This document shows, in pieces, positions 8,455-18,355 of a stretch of DNA of 64,000 bases (positions within the stretch are counted from its first letter, which is position 1; each line of letters starts with the position of its first letter). Under the pieces are notes generated by a model. That model did no database searches, had not been told where the DNA came from, and saw nothing but the letters and a program-made list of their open reading frames with translations. This stretch comes from Ornithodoros turicata (taxonomy: Eukaryota; Arthropoda; Arachnida; Ixodida; Argasidae), in assembly GCF_037126465.1 (NCBI RefSeq), contig NC_088201.1, forward strand, positions 21,188,550 through 21,252,549. Reading direction: 5' to 3'. The position numbers and the translations under genes were made by a program.

Positions 8455-11379
8455 TCAAAGCAGGGTGGAGAGGCCTGTTGATGACAAGAAGTCCCAGAGG
8501 TGACGCAGACCTTGGCGTGTATGAGCTGGACTGGACCATGGGCCCAGCACCTTGCCTATGGTAAAGGGGCGATGATCGATCGCATGCAGTTCGTGCTGCA
8601 ATATCGCACGCTCCCGCTGGTAGTCCGGGCAGTCCATAAGTAGGTGGTGCAGGTCTGCACGCACACTGCATGCTGCACAAAGGTCCGAGGGCGCACGGCC
8701 AAGACGCTGCCTCATAACTGGTGTAAATGCAACATTCAGCCGCATGCGGTGAAGCAGGGATGCGCAGTGTCGCGGAAGGCGATGAGGAAGCGACAGTGAA
8801 AGAGAAGGATCCACTGCGTGGAGCAGAGAGTAGGGTGTAATGTCATGCAGCCACTGTGATCTTGTCTTGTCTGCAGAGAGAGCACGGACGAGGGCCTGAC
8901 GATCACCTTTGGGCAAGATGATAGAGTGGGCTGAAGCTATATGATGACCCCGCAGGGCCGCCCGGTCGGCCTCTTCATTGCCGGGTACGCCGACATGACC
9001 AGGTACCCACTGTAATACTACGCAGTGGCCCAGGTCTAGCAGCTCCTTGTAAGTTTCAAGCACGTCAGCAACAATGGACGCGAGAGGACCTCGAATGCCC
9101 ATTGTTGCCAGGCATTGGATAGCAGCTTTCGAGTCTGTGTAGAAGACCCATGGCCGAGATGAACACTGCAGGATCTTGCGCATGGCAAAGAGCAAAGCAT
9201 GTAGCTCAGCACATGTTGACGACGTCAGATGCGAGAGACGGAAGATACCAGTTATGTCTTCGGACGGAATAATATAGGCGCATGCAGAGCTGGATTTTGT
9301 GGACGAGCCATCCGTAAAAACAGGAGTAAAGCCTGCATACAGCTCGCTCATCATATCCAGTGTGAGCGCCTTGGACACACCTGCAGCGACATCATCCTTT
9401 CTCTGCAGCCCGGGAACGGATAGTGAAGCAGATGGCAGAGGGAGGGTCCAAGGTGGTGTTGAACGCGCCTGGGGTTCAACTTGAAAACGTGGCAGGTGAG
9501 GCTTTAGCTGTTGAATGCAGGACCTGAACTTGTTATTCCTGCGACGGGAAAGCTTCAGCAGTAAAGGGTGGTGCCGGTGATGAGCCAACAAACGGAGATA
9601 GTGACGGCTCGTCTCATTAAAGCGCTGGATAGCAAGCGGAGTCTCTCTCGCTTCTGCCATGACTAAACAAGTATCCGTTGTTCTTGGCACGCCCAGGCAC
9701 ACACGAAGGCTACGTGCCAAAAGACACTGAAGCTTGGACTCGGAGGATGGCGAAATCCCGTGTAATACTGGAAGGCTGTATAGGAGCGGACCACGCACCA
9801 AGGCTCGATGAATGGCCAAAAGAGATCGCGCATCGCAGCCCCACCTAAGGCCAGCAATGTGTCGCATTAGGGCGATCCCTTTGGAGAGTTTCGCCTCTAG
9901 GCCCGCTATATGTCTTCTCCACGAGAGTCGGGAGTCCAGCGTTACACCCAAGAACTTACATGAGGTGGAGTACTGGAGCTGCTGTCCAGCCACAGAAAGA
10001 CGATATGGAAGCATGTTCCTTCGCGTGAAGGCGATGACGTCTGTCTTCTCCCACGAGATATCTAAGCCTGCCGTCAACAGGTATTGGTGTATGGAGTTAA
10101 GGGTTGACTGCAGTCGCCGCTGAATGGCGGGGCGAGATTTTCCGGTAGTCCAGATGCAGATGTCGTCAGCATAAAGAGAGAAATATACTTTCCTCCCTAT
10201 GCAGTCCTTAAGACCGGCCATAACTACGTTGAAGAGAAGCGGGCTAAGCACACTTCCCTGTGGCACCCCGTAGTCTGATGGAACAGGCGCAGTATCTCCC
10301 TCAGCTGTGCGGATAAACAGGGACCTATCGCGAAGGAAATCCGTGATCCAACGCATGGCCCTTAATGGCAAAGAAGCACAAGTAAGCATGTACAGGATGA
10401 AAATGCGACTGACGGTATCATACGCCCGTTTCACATCGAGGAATACAGCCACCATTATCCTTTTGCGGACCATTGCTTCCTGTGCTGCGGACACTAAGTC
10501 GATGATGGAATCCAGCGCTGAGCGGTACTGACGGAAACCCGACATTTCTTTGGGAAAAAAAGATCTCTTTTCGAGCCACCATTGAAGTCTGTGAAGTATC
10601 ATGCGCTCCAACAGCTTCCCGACACAACTGGTTAGGCTTACCGGCCTAAATGAGGACAATTGTGAAGGGATCTTGCCTGGTTTCAGCAAGGGGACGACGC
10701 GTGCGCGTTTCCAGGCTTCGGGCAATTTACCTTCCCTCCAGGATGCATTCAAAGCTGACAGAAGACACCCCCGTGACTGCTCATCCAAGTTACGGAGCGC
10801 CAGATATGATATGTCGTCCGGACCAGGAGAAGACCGGGCTCGAGAGAGATGAAGGGCGTTCATAAGTTCAGCCAGCGAGAAGTCCATATCCATAGCGGGA
10901 TCACTGACTGGAGCGGCATCGGCAACTTGCGCAGTTATAGAAGATGCGTAGCACCGGAACGCCGTAGTCGACATTGCTTGTGACCCAGCTGTTATAAGGT
11001 GGCAAAAGGAGAGAGCAACGTCTTTTTCGCTTTTGTGCTGCGCCAAAGCAAGGGCGCCCAATGGGTTACGCGAGGGAGGTGCATCCTTGAGGGACCGCAG
11101 CACACGCCACACTTTTACAGGACTGACAAACGGCGTCAGCGTTGCACAAAATTTCCTCCATCGCTGCCGATCCAGCGCCGCTAAGGCCTTGGAGACAAGC
11201 TTTGCCACAGTGTTCTGCACGTGTAGTGTATTTTTGAGTCCACTGTCCTCTCCCCATTTATGTGTACTATATCTATCCGTAACCCGGCCTGTATGCAGTA
11301 AGGTGGACTGTAGGTTGTACCGTGAGCCTGATGAGTCATTTCTGGGAGTTCCAGTTGGGACCCTTTTCTGCTTTTGCAA
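8455..11379 (-). CDS. Non-LTR retrotransposon RT-RNase H polyprotein, 5'-truncated
   Basis: One frame of 974 codons without stops. Reverse transcriptase motifs: FLDVKRAYD (residues 313-321), GVPQGSVLSPLLFN (from 371), catalytic YADD (403-406) and FLGVTLDS. An RNase H domain follows with all acidic positions kept: D690 (VFTDGS), E725, D749 (YTDS), H795 and D805. A CX2C-H-C zinc-knuckle-like motif lies at 901-917. The RT then RNase H order places it in the I/R1-like group of LINEs. The apurinic endonuclease and ORF1 are absent. Element homology fades before about residue 50, so the first residues are flanking sequence read through by chance and there is no true start codon. The intact frame implies recent arrival. 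Its product would copy LINE RNA at a nicked target if an endonuclease were supplied. Confidence 0.9.
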   Translation of the reverse strand: MQKQKRVPTGTPRNDSSGSRYNLQSTLLHTGRVTDRYSTHKWGEDSGLKNTLHVQNTVAKLVSKALAALDRQRWRKFCATLTPFVSPVKVWRVLRSLKDAPPSRNPLGALALAQHKSEKDVALSFCHLITAGSQAMSTTAFRCYASSITAQVADAAPVSDPAMDMDFSLAELMNALHLSRARSSPGPDDISYLALRNLDEQSRGCLLSALNASWREGKLPEAWKRARVVPLLKPGKIPSQLSSFRPVSLTSCVGKLLERMILHRLQWWLEKRSFFPKEMSGFRQYRSALDSIIDLVSAAQEAMVRKRIMVAVFLDVKRAYDTVSRIFILYMLTCASLPLRAMRWITDFLRDRSLFIRTAEGDTAPVPSDYGVPQGSVLSPLLFNVVMAGLKDCIGRKVYFSLYADDICIWTTGKSRPAIQRRLQSTLNSIHQYLLTAGLDISWEKTDVIAFTRRNMLPYRLSVAGQQLQYSTSCKFLGVTLDSRLSWRRHIAGLEAKLSKGIALMRHIAGLRWGCDARSLLAIHRALVRGPLLYSLPVLHGISPSSESKLQCLLARSLRVCLGVPRTTDTCLVMAEARETPLAIQRFNETSRHYLRLLAHHRHHPLLLKLSRRRNNKFRSCIQQLKPHLPRFQVEPQARSTPPWTLPLPSASLSVPGLQRKDDVAAGVSKALTLDMMSELYAGFTPVFTDGSSTKSSSACAYIIPSEDITGIFRLSHLTSSTCAELHALLFAMRKILQCSSRPWVFYTDSKAAIQCLATMGIRGPLASIVADVLETYKELLDLGHCVVLQWVPGHVGVPGNEEADRAALRGHHIASAHSIILPKGDRQALVRALSADKTRSQWLHDITPYSLLHAVDPSLSLSLPHRLPRHCASLLHRMRLNVAFTPVMRQRLGRAPSDLCAACSVRADLHHLLMDCPDYQRERAILQHELHAIDHRPFTIGKVLGPWSSPAHTRQGLRHLWDFLSSTGLSTLL

Positions 11380-11663
11380 TTCTGCTTCAATGCTGACTTC
11401 GTTTTTGCTTCGTTTCGCTTCGTTTTTGCTCAGTTTCCTTTTTTTTTGTGTGGATATCTTTTTTTCTGTCTTCTTTTCTATCTATTTTTATATCGTTTTC
11501 TCAGATATCGAAAGTAATTGGCAAAGTAACGCGTTACTTTTCAAGGCGTTACTTCATTACTTTTTCCGGCAAGTAATTTGTAACGGTAAAAAATTACTTT
11601 TTCGTACAAGGTAACGGTAACGGTAATCAATTACTTTTTTTTTAGTAACGTGTACAAGTCTGC

Positions 11664-11886
11664 GTCACTGCGTAACCCGTCATCGAATTCGGGGAGCCAG
11701 TCTGTGTGGCTGGTCTTCCGCTCCGATGGCAATACAGGGAATTCGGCAAGCTTTCGCTTGTCCTATTCTACAGTTGGTAATATGAAATTCAGCATAATTT
11801 CGTTGCATCGTAAATTTTGACTTGGCTACCAAACCGAACTTACAGACGTTATCACGTCAAAAATTTGCGTCGCCATTAAATGTCGA
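11664..11886. other. Unrecognised sequence
   Basis: No supportable feature. Confidence 0.3.
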
Positions 11887-12070
11887 TTAGCCAACAACCA
11901 TTCCGAATGATATCATTCGGTCTCCCGATTGATTGAAAACAGGAGGAGGCGCCTATCTTGAACATGCATAATGTGTCCAAAATAGGCGCCTCCTCTAATT
12001 TTCAACAAATCAGAAAACAGAATGACATCATTCGGAATGGTGGTTGGCTAGGGGGGTGTTACGTGGACTC

Positions 12071-12725
12071 ATAGCTCGAGTCCACGTGTTGCGAAACTCA
12101 CGATCACAATCATCTGATATAAGGCGTGAGCTCAGCCACAGGCTACGAACTCACGTGGAGGCCGACATGACGTATCGCTGAGCTCGATCATGCCGCATAT
12201 TAGCGCACTCACCAGATAATATGACACCTGTGACCAGAGATCGGCAAAATAACCCATGCTCTGGTCTCAAGTGTGATGCTATCCATTAAGTGCGCTAATA
12301 TGATGATCGAGTTCAGCGATACGCCATTATAGAGTTTCAGTACATCGTACGCTATCGCCTTTGCGTACGGAAGGGATAGCGTTGATGGTTCTGCGCACTG
12401 CGCGAAGCTCTCTTTCTGTTGTGGGCGTACGCAAGGCGATAGCGCACGATGTACTGAAACTCTCTAATGGCGTATCGCTGAACTCGATCATGCCGCATAT
12501 TAGCGCACTCACTGGATAATATCACCCTTGAGACCAGAGCATGGGTTATTTTGCCGATCTCTGGTCACAGGTGTGATGGTATCTGGTGAGTACACTAATA
12601 TGCGGCATGATCGAGTTCAGCGATACGCCATGTCGGCCTTCACGTGAGTTCGTAATCTGCGGCTGAGCTCACGCCTTGGCAGGTGATAGTGATCGTGAGT
12701 TCCGCGGCTCGAAATGCCGAGCTAT
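12071..12725. mobile_element. Nested palindromic foldback element
   Basis: Outer arms begin ATAGCTCGAG and end in the inverted CGAGCTAT. They share GAACTCACGATCAC, GGCGTGAGCTCAGCC and AACTCACGTGGAGGCCGACA. Each outer arm itself contains a complete smaller palindrome (12173-12322 and 12472-12627): CGATCATGCCGCATATTAGC, GACCAGAGATCGGCAAAATA, then the inverted copies. A third, separate inverted-repeat element fills the centre (12331-12463). No coding capacity. Confidence 0.75.
12331..12463. mobile_element. Central inverted-repeat element
   Basis: TIRs AGAGTTTCAGTACATCGT and CGCTATCGCCTTTGCGTACG, with their inverted match at the right, surround a loop with TGCGCACTGCGCGAAG. A degenerate relative is at 5385-5500. 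Confidence 0.7.
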
Positions 12726-12762
12726 CTATACATATGTGGTGAAGCTCTGTTTTAACAATGTA

Positions 12763-13930
12763 TGAACCGATATCCCGGATATGCCTCTGAGGTAGATACG
12801 TGGGATATGTATACTCTCCAGTGACAGGCCGCAGCTACCCAGCCACTCATGCTACACTCTAAAACCGCGGTGGCGGATAAGGGGCATATAAAAGCCGTAT
12901 ACTGTAAAAGGGGTTCATTTCGCGGTCTTAAAGGTACTGTAAAGCAGCACCGATCAAATGTCATTTAGTGTGGCTATTCGATAGTCCACGCCACCAGGAC
13001 AAAAACTGTGCAAGTTTCATTCCAATCGATGGTGCTGTTAATTAGAAAATTACAATTAAAGATTACGGGCAACACTGTACCAGGTATTCGAAATGAATCC
13101 GTACTTCTGACACATATGGCTGCAACCACATTGCATGCGTATAACACTGGGCCCGACATAACAATCCACCACAATCCACCATAAAATCCGCCCCTGCAAT
13201 CCACACAACGATCCACATCTGATGATAAATGGATAAGCGAACTGAAATGAAATGCTGAGCCCTTGAAAAAAATGTGTCAGACGTTGAAGAAGCCAGACAG
13301 CGTCGGGACTTGTTTGTTCACAGAGAGAGTTTGTTCGTTCGAAAGCGGCCGCGAACAAAAGGAGCGCGCAGGCGCAGAAGTAGGGAGAGCCCCCATCGAA
13401 CAGCGGCCAGCACTGGGTTACTTCGCAAAAACAAGGGTTAACAGGTTAAACTGTTAACAGGGGTTTCAGAATGCATAGGTAAACAGGAAAACTAATAATA
13501 TGGTTACTAAAATAACGAAGTTCCGATGTCATAGTGTGTAATACCAATTTTCAGTGTTGCCCGCTGTACAGGGGGTTGTTTGACACCAGGCGTCGCACCG
13601 CTCCACTACGCAGCATCTTTCATGGCAAATTAAAAATATTTATAGCGCGTTGTCGGTCGTATGGTTCCGCATATGGTATTTAGAAGCAACAAAGTCTCTA
13701 GTCACATCGCCGGCATATCATGCTTGTCTACTGCTTTACAGTACCTTTAATAATTCGTGAACTCGTGTGGGAGTGCGTTTCGGAAAGATTTCGCGGGACC
13801 TCAATTTTGGGAATTCGTGTGGAAGTGGACGGAAGCGAAAATCGGGGGATCGGGACACTGCCGACAGTAAACGAGAATTAGACGGCCTCTACATGCCAAC
13901 CTCTACATGCCATACGTTACAGAGGTTATA
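12763..13930. other. Unrecognised, with CCTCTACATG words at the right edge
   Basis: No gene recognised. Near 13888-13930 GCCTCTACATGCC and ACGTTACAGAGGTTATA words appear. They recur beyond 14937 as ACGTTATAGAGG and CCTCTACATG, suggesting an older word-repeat element into which the next element inserted. Confidence 0.35.
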
Positions 13931-14937
13931 AGGGAAGGTGGGGCAAGATGAGACAGAAATTTGCGCTTGAATATGGAATTTTTAGTTTTCGCGTTTAAAA
14001 AAATAAATAAAAATAAAGTAAAACTAGCCATAGGCACATTCTCAGAGGTCTAGAGCTTCTCATCTGTAAATCAGAACGGACGTAGCCAGTTTTAAAATAA
14101 ACAGAGAACAAGAAATTCAAAAATGCAGATTGTCTCATCTTGCCCCAACCCTCTGTGCAAGATGAGACACGCCGTGGTAATGAACTATACAAATTAGTTT
14201 TTGCAATTCAAGCATCTACACAGCCCCCTTGAGCCCACCGCCCACATGATGTGCAATAAAACCACACAGAACCCGGTACTATTTTGCTCCACCGTCCTTT
14301 GCAAACAAGGCACCGCCAGTCTGATGTGTCGCTGGTCGTTCGCTTTTGGGTGCGCTTCTGCTTTGCTGGAAATATAATAGGAAACGGGAAAATTTGCTGG
14401 AAAATCTTAGGCAATATGCAAAAAAGTAATATCTCAGTAACAAGCATAAAGCCACCTATAATAGTTGACTTATCAGTTTCTAAATTACATTAAATTTAAA
14501 GTGAATTAAATTTAAATTACACTAAGTTGTCGCGTCTTGCCCCGTGCATATCATGGGATGTATTAATTTTTCAGTTAAACACCAGATAACCAAGAGTGCC
14601 CATATTTTGCATATATGTATCTAGAAATATATAGGATGTGGACTCACATTGACAGAGTAAGCATGCGACACGCTGCTGCACAGCTGTCAAGAAAAAGGAC
14701 AACAGAAAATCGCGCTTTTTTTGTGGGTCTTTACATTCCAGGCAGAAGTAACCGATTTTTTTTTCCTCTTCAACGCAAACACCAATCCGGACAATTCTGA
14801 CGTGCAATAAAGCGGACATGCAGAGCCACCTGTGAGTAAAGTTTCAAGCGCATGGAGCAACGCGTCTCTGAGACAGGCGGCGTCGAGCAAAAAATGTCGC
14901 ATCTTACCCCGTGTCTCATCTTGCCCCACCTTACCCT
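13931..14937. mobile_element. Non-autonomous DNA element, TCTCATCTTGCCCC words
   Basis: Terminal inverted repeats of about 25 bp: left AGGGAAGGTGGGGCAAGATG, and right, inverted, AGGGTAAGGTGGGGCAAGAT. The GGGGCAAGATGAGAC word recurs internally near 14136, 14158, 14529 and 14897. About 1 kb long and AT-rich inside, with no transposase. The target duplication is not certain. Confidence 0.7.
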
Positions 14938-15070
14938 ACGTTATAGAGGCCTCTACATGTTATAGAGGTTTTCGCGTGAACTCCAAAAACCCGTGACAAT
15001 GACATCCGTGCTGGTTTTGTGAAAGCAGGTATCTGCAATGCCAAGTGATACACTATGCGAATAAACTACT

Positions 15071-15177
15071 GATGAAAGATGAAAGTCACTGAAAAGGTTA
15101 GCCAGCTGTAGGATTCGAACCCACATCTTCTGTACCCAACCTGGACCTAACCTTTTCAGTGACTTTCATCTTTCATC
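15071..15177. repeat. Perfect 31-bp-arm hairpin with tRNA-like loop
   Basis: GATGAAAGATGAAAGTCACT continuing through GAAAAGGTTAG is matched exactly, inverted, at the right end. The loop holds GGATTCGAACCC, a B-box-like tRNA motif on the minus strand. It is probably a foldback made from two oppositely oriented SINE fragments. Confidence 0.8.
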
Positions 15178-15344
15178 GTTCGTGTTTGTCCTTTCTATGT
15201 TGTTCCAGCCTCAGAACATCAGTTCTGTCTCGTTAAACTACTGATGTTGAAGTGGGGTTTCAATTATAGAAATGTTTGACAAGAAAGTGTGACAATAAAG
15301 ATCGCCAAGTAAGTCGATTGGTCTTTGTGAAGCTCATATGGTCG

Positions 15345-15462
15345 CGAAATCCAGTGCCCATACTTTTTCATCCACGCTACCTATATTTCGCGGAACCTTA
15401 ATTTCGCGAAAACGTTCGATCGCGAAATACGCGAAGATTAAGTCCCCGCGAAAATTTCTACT
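15345..15462. repeat. TTCGCGAAAT word block
   Basis: Dense degenerate words: GGTCGCGAAATCC, ATTTCGCGGAACCTTAAT, TTTCGCGAAAACG, TCGCGAAATACGCGAAGATT, CCGCGAAAATTT. Weaker counterparts (TTTCGCGGGACCTCAATTTT) lie near 13785-13810, which may be the opposite end of an old element. Confidence 0.5.
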
Positions 15463-16602
15463 TTTATACAGTATTACGCTGCTGTTGTGAATTGTCCACC
15501 ACGCCACCGAAACGTTAGCAACAAAAAGAACGCAATAACAAGACAAAGAAAATAAGCACCCCGCATGTGTTTACTGAAAGAAAAGTGGCATTTTTTCTTT
15601 GTTTTGTTTGTTGAGTGCCTCGCGAAACAGTGTGGCGGATAGAAGCGTGGCGAGTACCAATTTTGCCAAATTCGCAGCTGTGTCATTGCTGCAGTTTACA
15701 GCACGTCGTGCAACGGCCGGCGTCTTGGTGATGGTTAGTTAGGCGGACGCCGCTGGTTTTCGAGGCGGTTTGTCAATGGCCGTGACACATTGTGACATCG
15801 CTTGCGTTGTGGAAGGCCGGTGTCTAAGGCCGTATGAACGCACCGTTGGCATCGTACAAGTCTGGCCGAACTTGTCAGTCGGGGCATCCGTGCACTGTTG
15901 GCATCCGCCGATCAGTCATGAAGACAAACTTTCCGTGTAACATCGCAGTACCATTACCATTATCAGTCATGAAAAGCCGGTCAGCAACAGGCTGCGCATC
16001 CTATACCTTTTCGAGCACGTTTACGAAATATTGACCATGCTTCCAGCACAACCAACTCTCTCATACCGTGCATGCACACGGGACGGTAGTCACCACTCAC
16101 CAGTGTGGTCGCGCACTAACAATCGCGTCGGCACGAGAACCAGCGATATTTCAAGGTTGTGTGATTTCCATAGTTCCGCTCATTGTGTCGAGAGTTATTA
16201 GAGATAATAACGATATTTGGACGAAATGCAAATGGCGACATTGCATTGTTTCTGATTAAATGGAGAAATCAACTGAATGGGCTGCCTTTTCCATTGTTTA
16301 CCGTCATCTGAGCGTAAATCTTACCGTCGCACCTTGTTTCTCATCGACGGCATTCCAGCTAGATATTCCTCCTGTACGCTGAATGTGTTTATGTAAACTA
16401 TTTACGTAAGGTAGAAGTGGTGTTGTCATTAGAGTGCATCCGCTGTTTGATGCTAATGTGGCTTTGAGGATTTTAGACTTGCGGAGCTTGTTCTTACATC
16501 TGAGACTCAATTATTGGCATTCCATTGCGGCTAGACAAGGTACCGCCTTTTTCGTTGCGTGAATATGTGCAGGAAACACGCAGGGAGCGAGTGGGCCTTC
16601 CC
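15463..16602. other. Unrecognised sequence
   Basis: No splice-bounded coding segment, RNA gene or known repeat supported. Confidence 0.3.
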
Positions 16603-16838
16603 CGCATAACACGGTCCTGGCCAACCATCATCCCGAATAACATCGTTATCCCCCATGATTTGTCGAAAACGGCAAGCGTACATCTTTTTATGACACTTAT
16701 GCAGTTATGTTAATTGTCACAAAAAGACGCACGCCCCGCACTTTCCACGGATCAGGAGTATTAATGGTATCGTTCCGTGCAATGTGTTTGGCCTTCAGCA
16801 TGTTATGTGGTAAAGTTCAATTTTTTTTTTAGTGTACC
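16603..16838. mobile_element. Foldback MITE (AGCCAACCA family)
   Basis: ATAACACGGTCCTGGCCAAC at the left and ATGTTATGTGGTAAAGTTC at the right, with inner arms around TTATGACACTTATGCAG. The right arm is more diverged than the left. Confidence 0.65.
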
Positions 16839-16855
16839 GTAGCTTATGTATTTAC

Positions 16856-17350
16856 CGTTAAAACAGAACTTCACCACATAACACGCTCCTACACTCTAAA
16901 AACAGAGCTTCACCGCATAGCACGCTCCTAGCCAACCATCATCCCGAATGACAACGTTCCCTCCCTTAATTTGATGAAAACGGGGGCGTACGCCATTTTT
17001 GTGGCAATTGTGAACTGCATAATGCAACAAGAATGGCGTACGCCCCCAATCCACTCCATGCACTCTAAACGCCTTTTTGTGGCAATTACCATACATCCAA
17101 ATTGCCACAAAAAGGCGTACGCCCATCTCTCTCCTCGAATCAGAAGCGGTAACCCTATCATCCGTGGCAATGGTGGGCGCACGGCGTGCTATGCGGTGAA
17201 GCCCTGTTTTTAGAGTGTATGTGGTAAAGTTCATTTTTAAGAGTGTAGCCAACCACCATTTCGACTGTGTCCTCCTGACTCGTTGATAGCAGGAGACAGA
17301 ATGTGGTTGGCTAGGACCGTGTTATGTGGTCAAGTTCTGTTTCAACAGCG
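16856..17350. mobile_element. Nested MITE-in-MITE block
   Basis: An outer copy (left GTTAAAACAGAACTTCACCA at 16857; right GGTCAAGTTCTGTTTCAAC to about 17350) is interrupted by TA. The insert begins CACTCTAAAAACAGAGCTTC at 16892 and ends at AAGAGTG 17245 with TA after it. Inside the insert another end, TTTTTAGAGTG at 17217, is also followed by TA, so at least three insertion events are stacked. Confidence 0.7.
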
Positions 17351-18250
17351 ATTACGTATTTCCAGTGCCGCAGCTTACGGGAGGCGGACGTCGAGGACGT
17401 TGTGAATAGTCAGGAGCGAACCAGATAATGGTGGGAAGTAAAAATCTCGATCACGAATGGGACACAAATATGAGAACAAGGACATAGGACAATGAATGGT
17501 AAACACCTTTAGTATTTCGGCAACCAGGAGTGTGTAGGGTAGTTTCAATTTTTCCATTTAGTCTCTCGACAAATAAAGAGGTGCCGATCACTTTCCCAGG
17601 AAACAGCTTTGTCGTGCGAAAATAAACGTGCATTTCTAGATTAATATGTTGATAGAGTATAGCCCACGTATGTAGTAGAACTGAGAACGAGAACAGCTTG
17701 AGAGAAAATCAGGTTTCAGCTGACGTGCCACATCACCGAGATGTTTCTTCAGAAGACCATAGGGCTTCCACTCTCGGCTTCCCGCCATCTTTCACATCGG
17801 TGGTCCGCATATTTTGCAGGATAACATTTCTCTGTAATTTCTCCTTCAGTTGAAGTTAGCTCCTGTCAGACATCAAAAGTGCGGAAAAAGTTGACGCGCA
17901 AGCGAAAGCAAGCTGTGTGAGGCAAAGCACTCAGGGGTGACATTCCCCTTCCATTATGTTTTACATTGTTGCAGAGTTCGCTAGCCTTTCATCTTTGAGC
18001 CATGTTGTCCCACTGAAGTACCACGTGCTCTTGACTTACAGCTGTTGACGTCTCGTGCGCTTCACTTATTTTTCTTTGTGCGGTGTCCCTGGCAACATTT
18101 TCTTTCCAATGAGGGGAGACTTCACCTGAGCACGTCCAGGACAGGTTTTTCTACTCCTGTTCAACTCGCGTGCGTACATACCGGATGTGACGTTGGAGCG
18201 TCAGCCGGAAGCGTGGCCGAGTACGCGTCTGCCTGCGAGGAAGGCATCGG
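17351..18250. other. Region upstream of the MAGUK gene
   Basis: No repeat is recognised. By position it should hold the promoter and part of the 5' untranslated region of the gene beginning at 18352. No TATA box or other core element can be called with confidence. Confidence 0.3.
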
Positions 18251-18351
18251 ATAGTTTACGTTGAGTGCGTTTTAGAGAGACATATTTTGTCCCCGGTTTG
18301 TTCCTGTGTCTTTCCAACGCAGCGTCAAGGTGAAGCCATTCCGGCGGCTAA

Positions 18352-18355
18352 ATGG
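18352..18355 (+). CDS. vari: MAGUK exon 1: start codon plus one base
   Basis: ATG G followed by a strong donor GTAAGC. The single leftover base joins CT at the start of exon 2 to make GCT, giving [14 protein letters not shown]. The upstream 5' UTR is probably part of the same exon. The phase fit and donor strength support it, but an alternative first exon cannot be excluded. Confidence 0.6.

Larger units (their letters stand above)
7954..11663. mobile_element. GTAATC-word DNA element interrupted by a LINE
   Basis: Left end ACACTTGTACGTAAC and the inverted right end GTGTACAAGTCTG bound two blocks of degenerate word repeats (AGTAATCAATTAC, GTAACGCGTTAC, GTAACGGTAACG) at about 7965-8155 and 11505-11660. 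TCACTGC flanks both sides (7947-7953 and 11665-11671), which suggests an imperfectly preserved target duplication. Such sequences are familiar as subterminal repeats of non-autonomous DNA transposons. The roughly 3-kb LINE sits between the two blocks, so it inserted into this element. The exact ends are uncertain. Confidence 0.55.
11887..12762. mobile_element. AGCCAACCA-family MITE split by a palindromic insertion
   Basis: TTAGCCAACAACCATTCCGA, AGGAGGCGCCTAT, AATAGGCGCCTCCTC and TGGTGGTTGGCTAGG form a foldback at 11887-12056. Its expected right end, GTGGTGAAGCTCTGTTTTAA, only appears at about 12736-12755, beyond the inserted palindrome (12071-12725). Comparison with the intact copy at 19221-19445 supports the split. 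Confidence 0.65.

Noticed and set aside
11239..11379. First ~47 residues of the LINE frame as part of the protein
   Set aside because: They read flanking DNA-element sequence, lack an ATG, and element similarity begins only after them.
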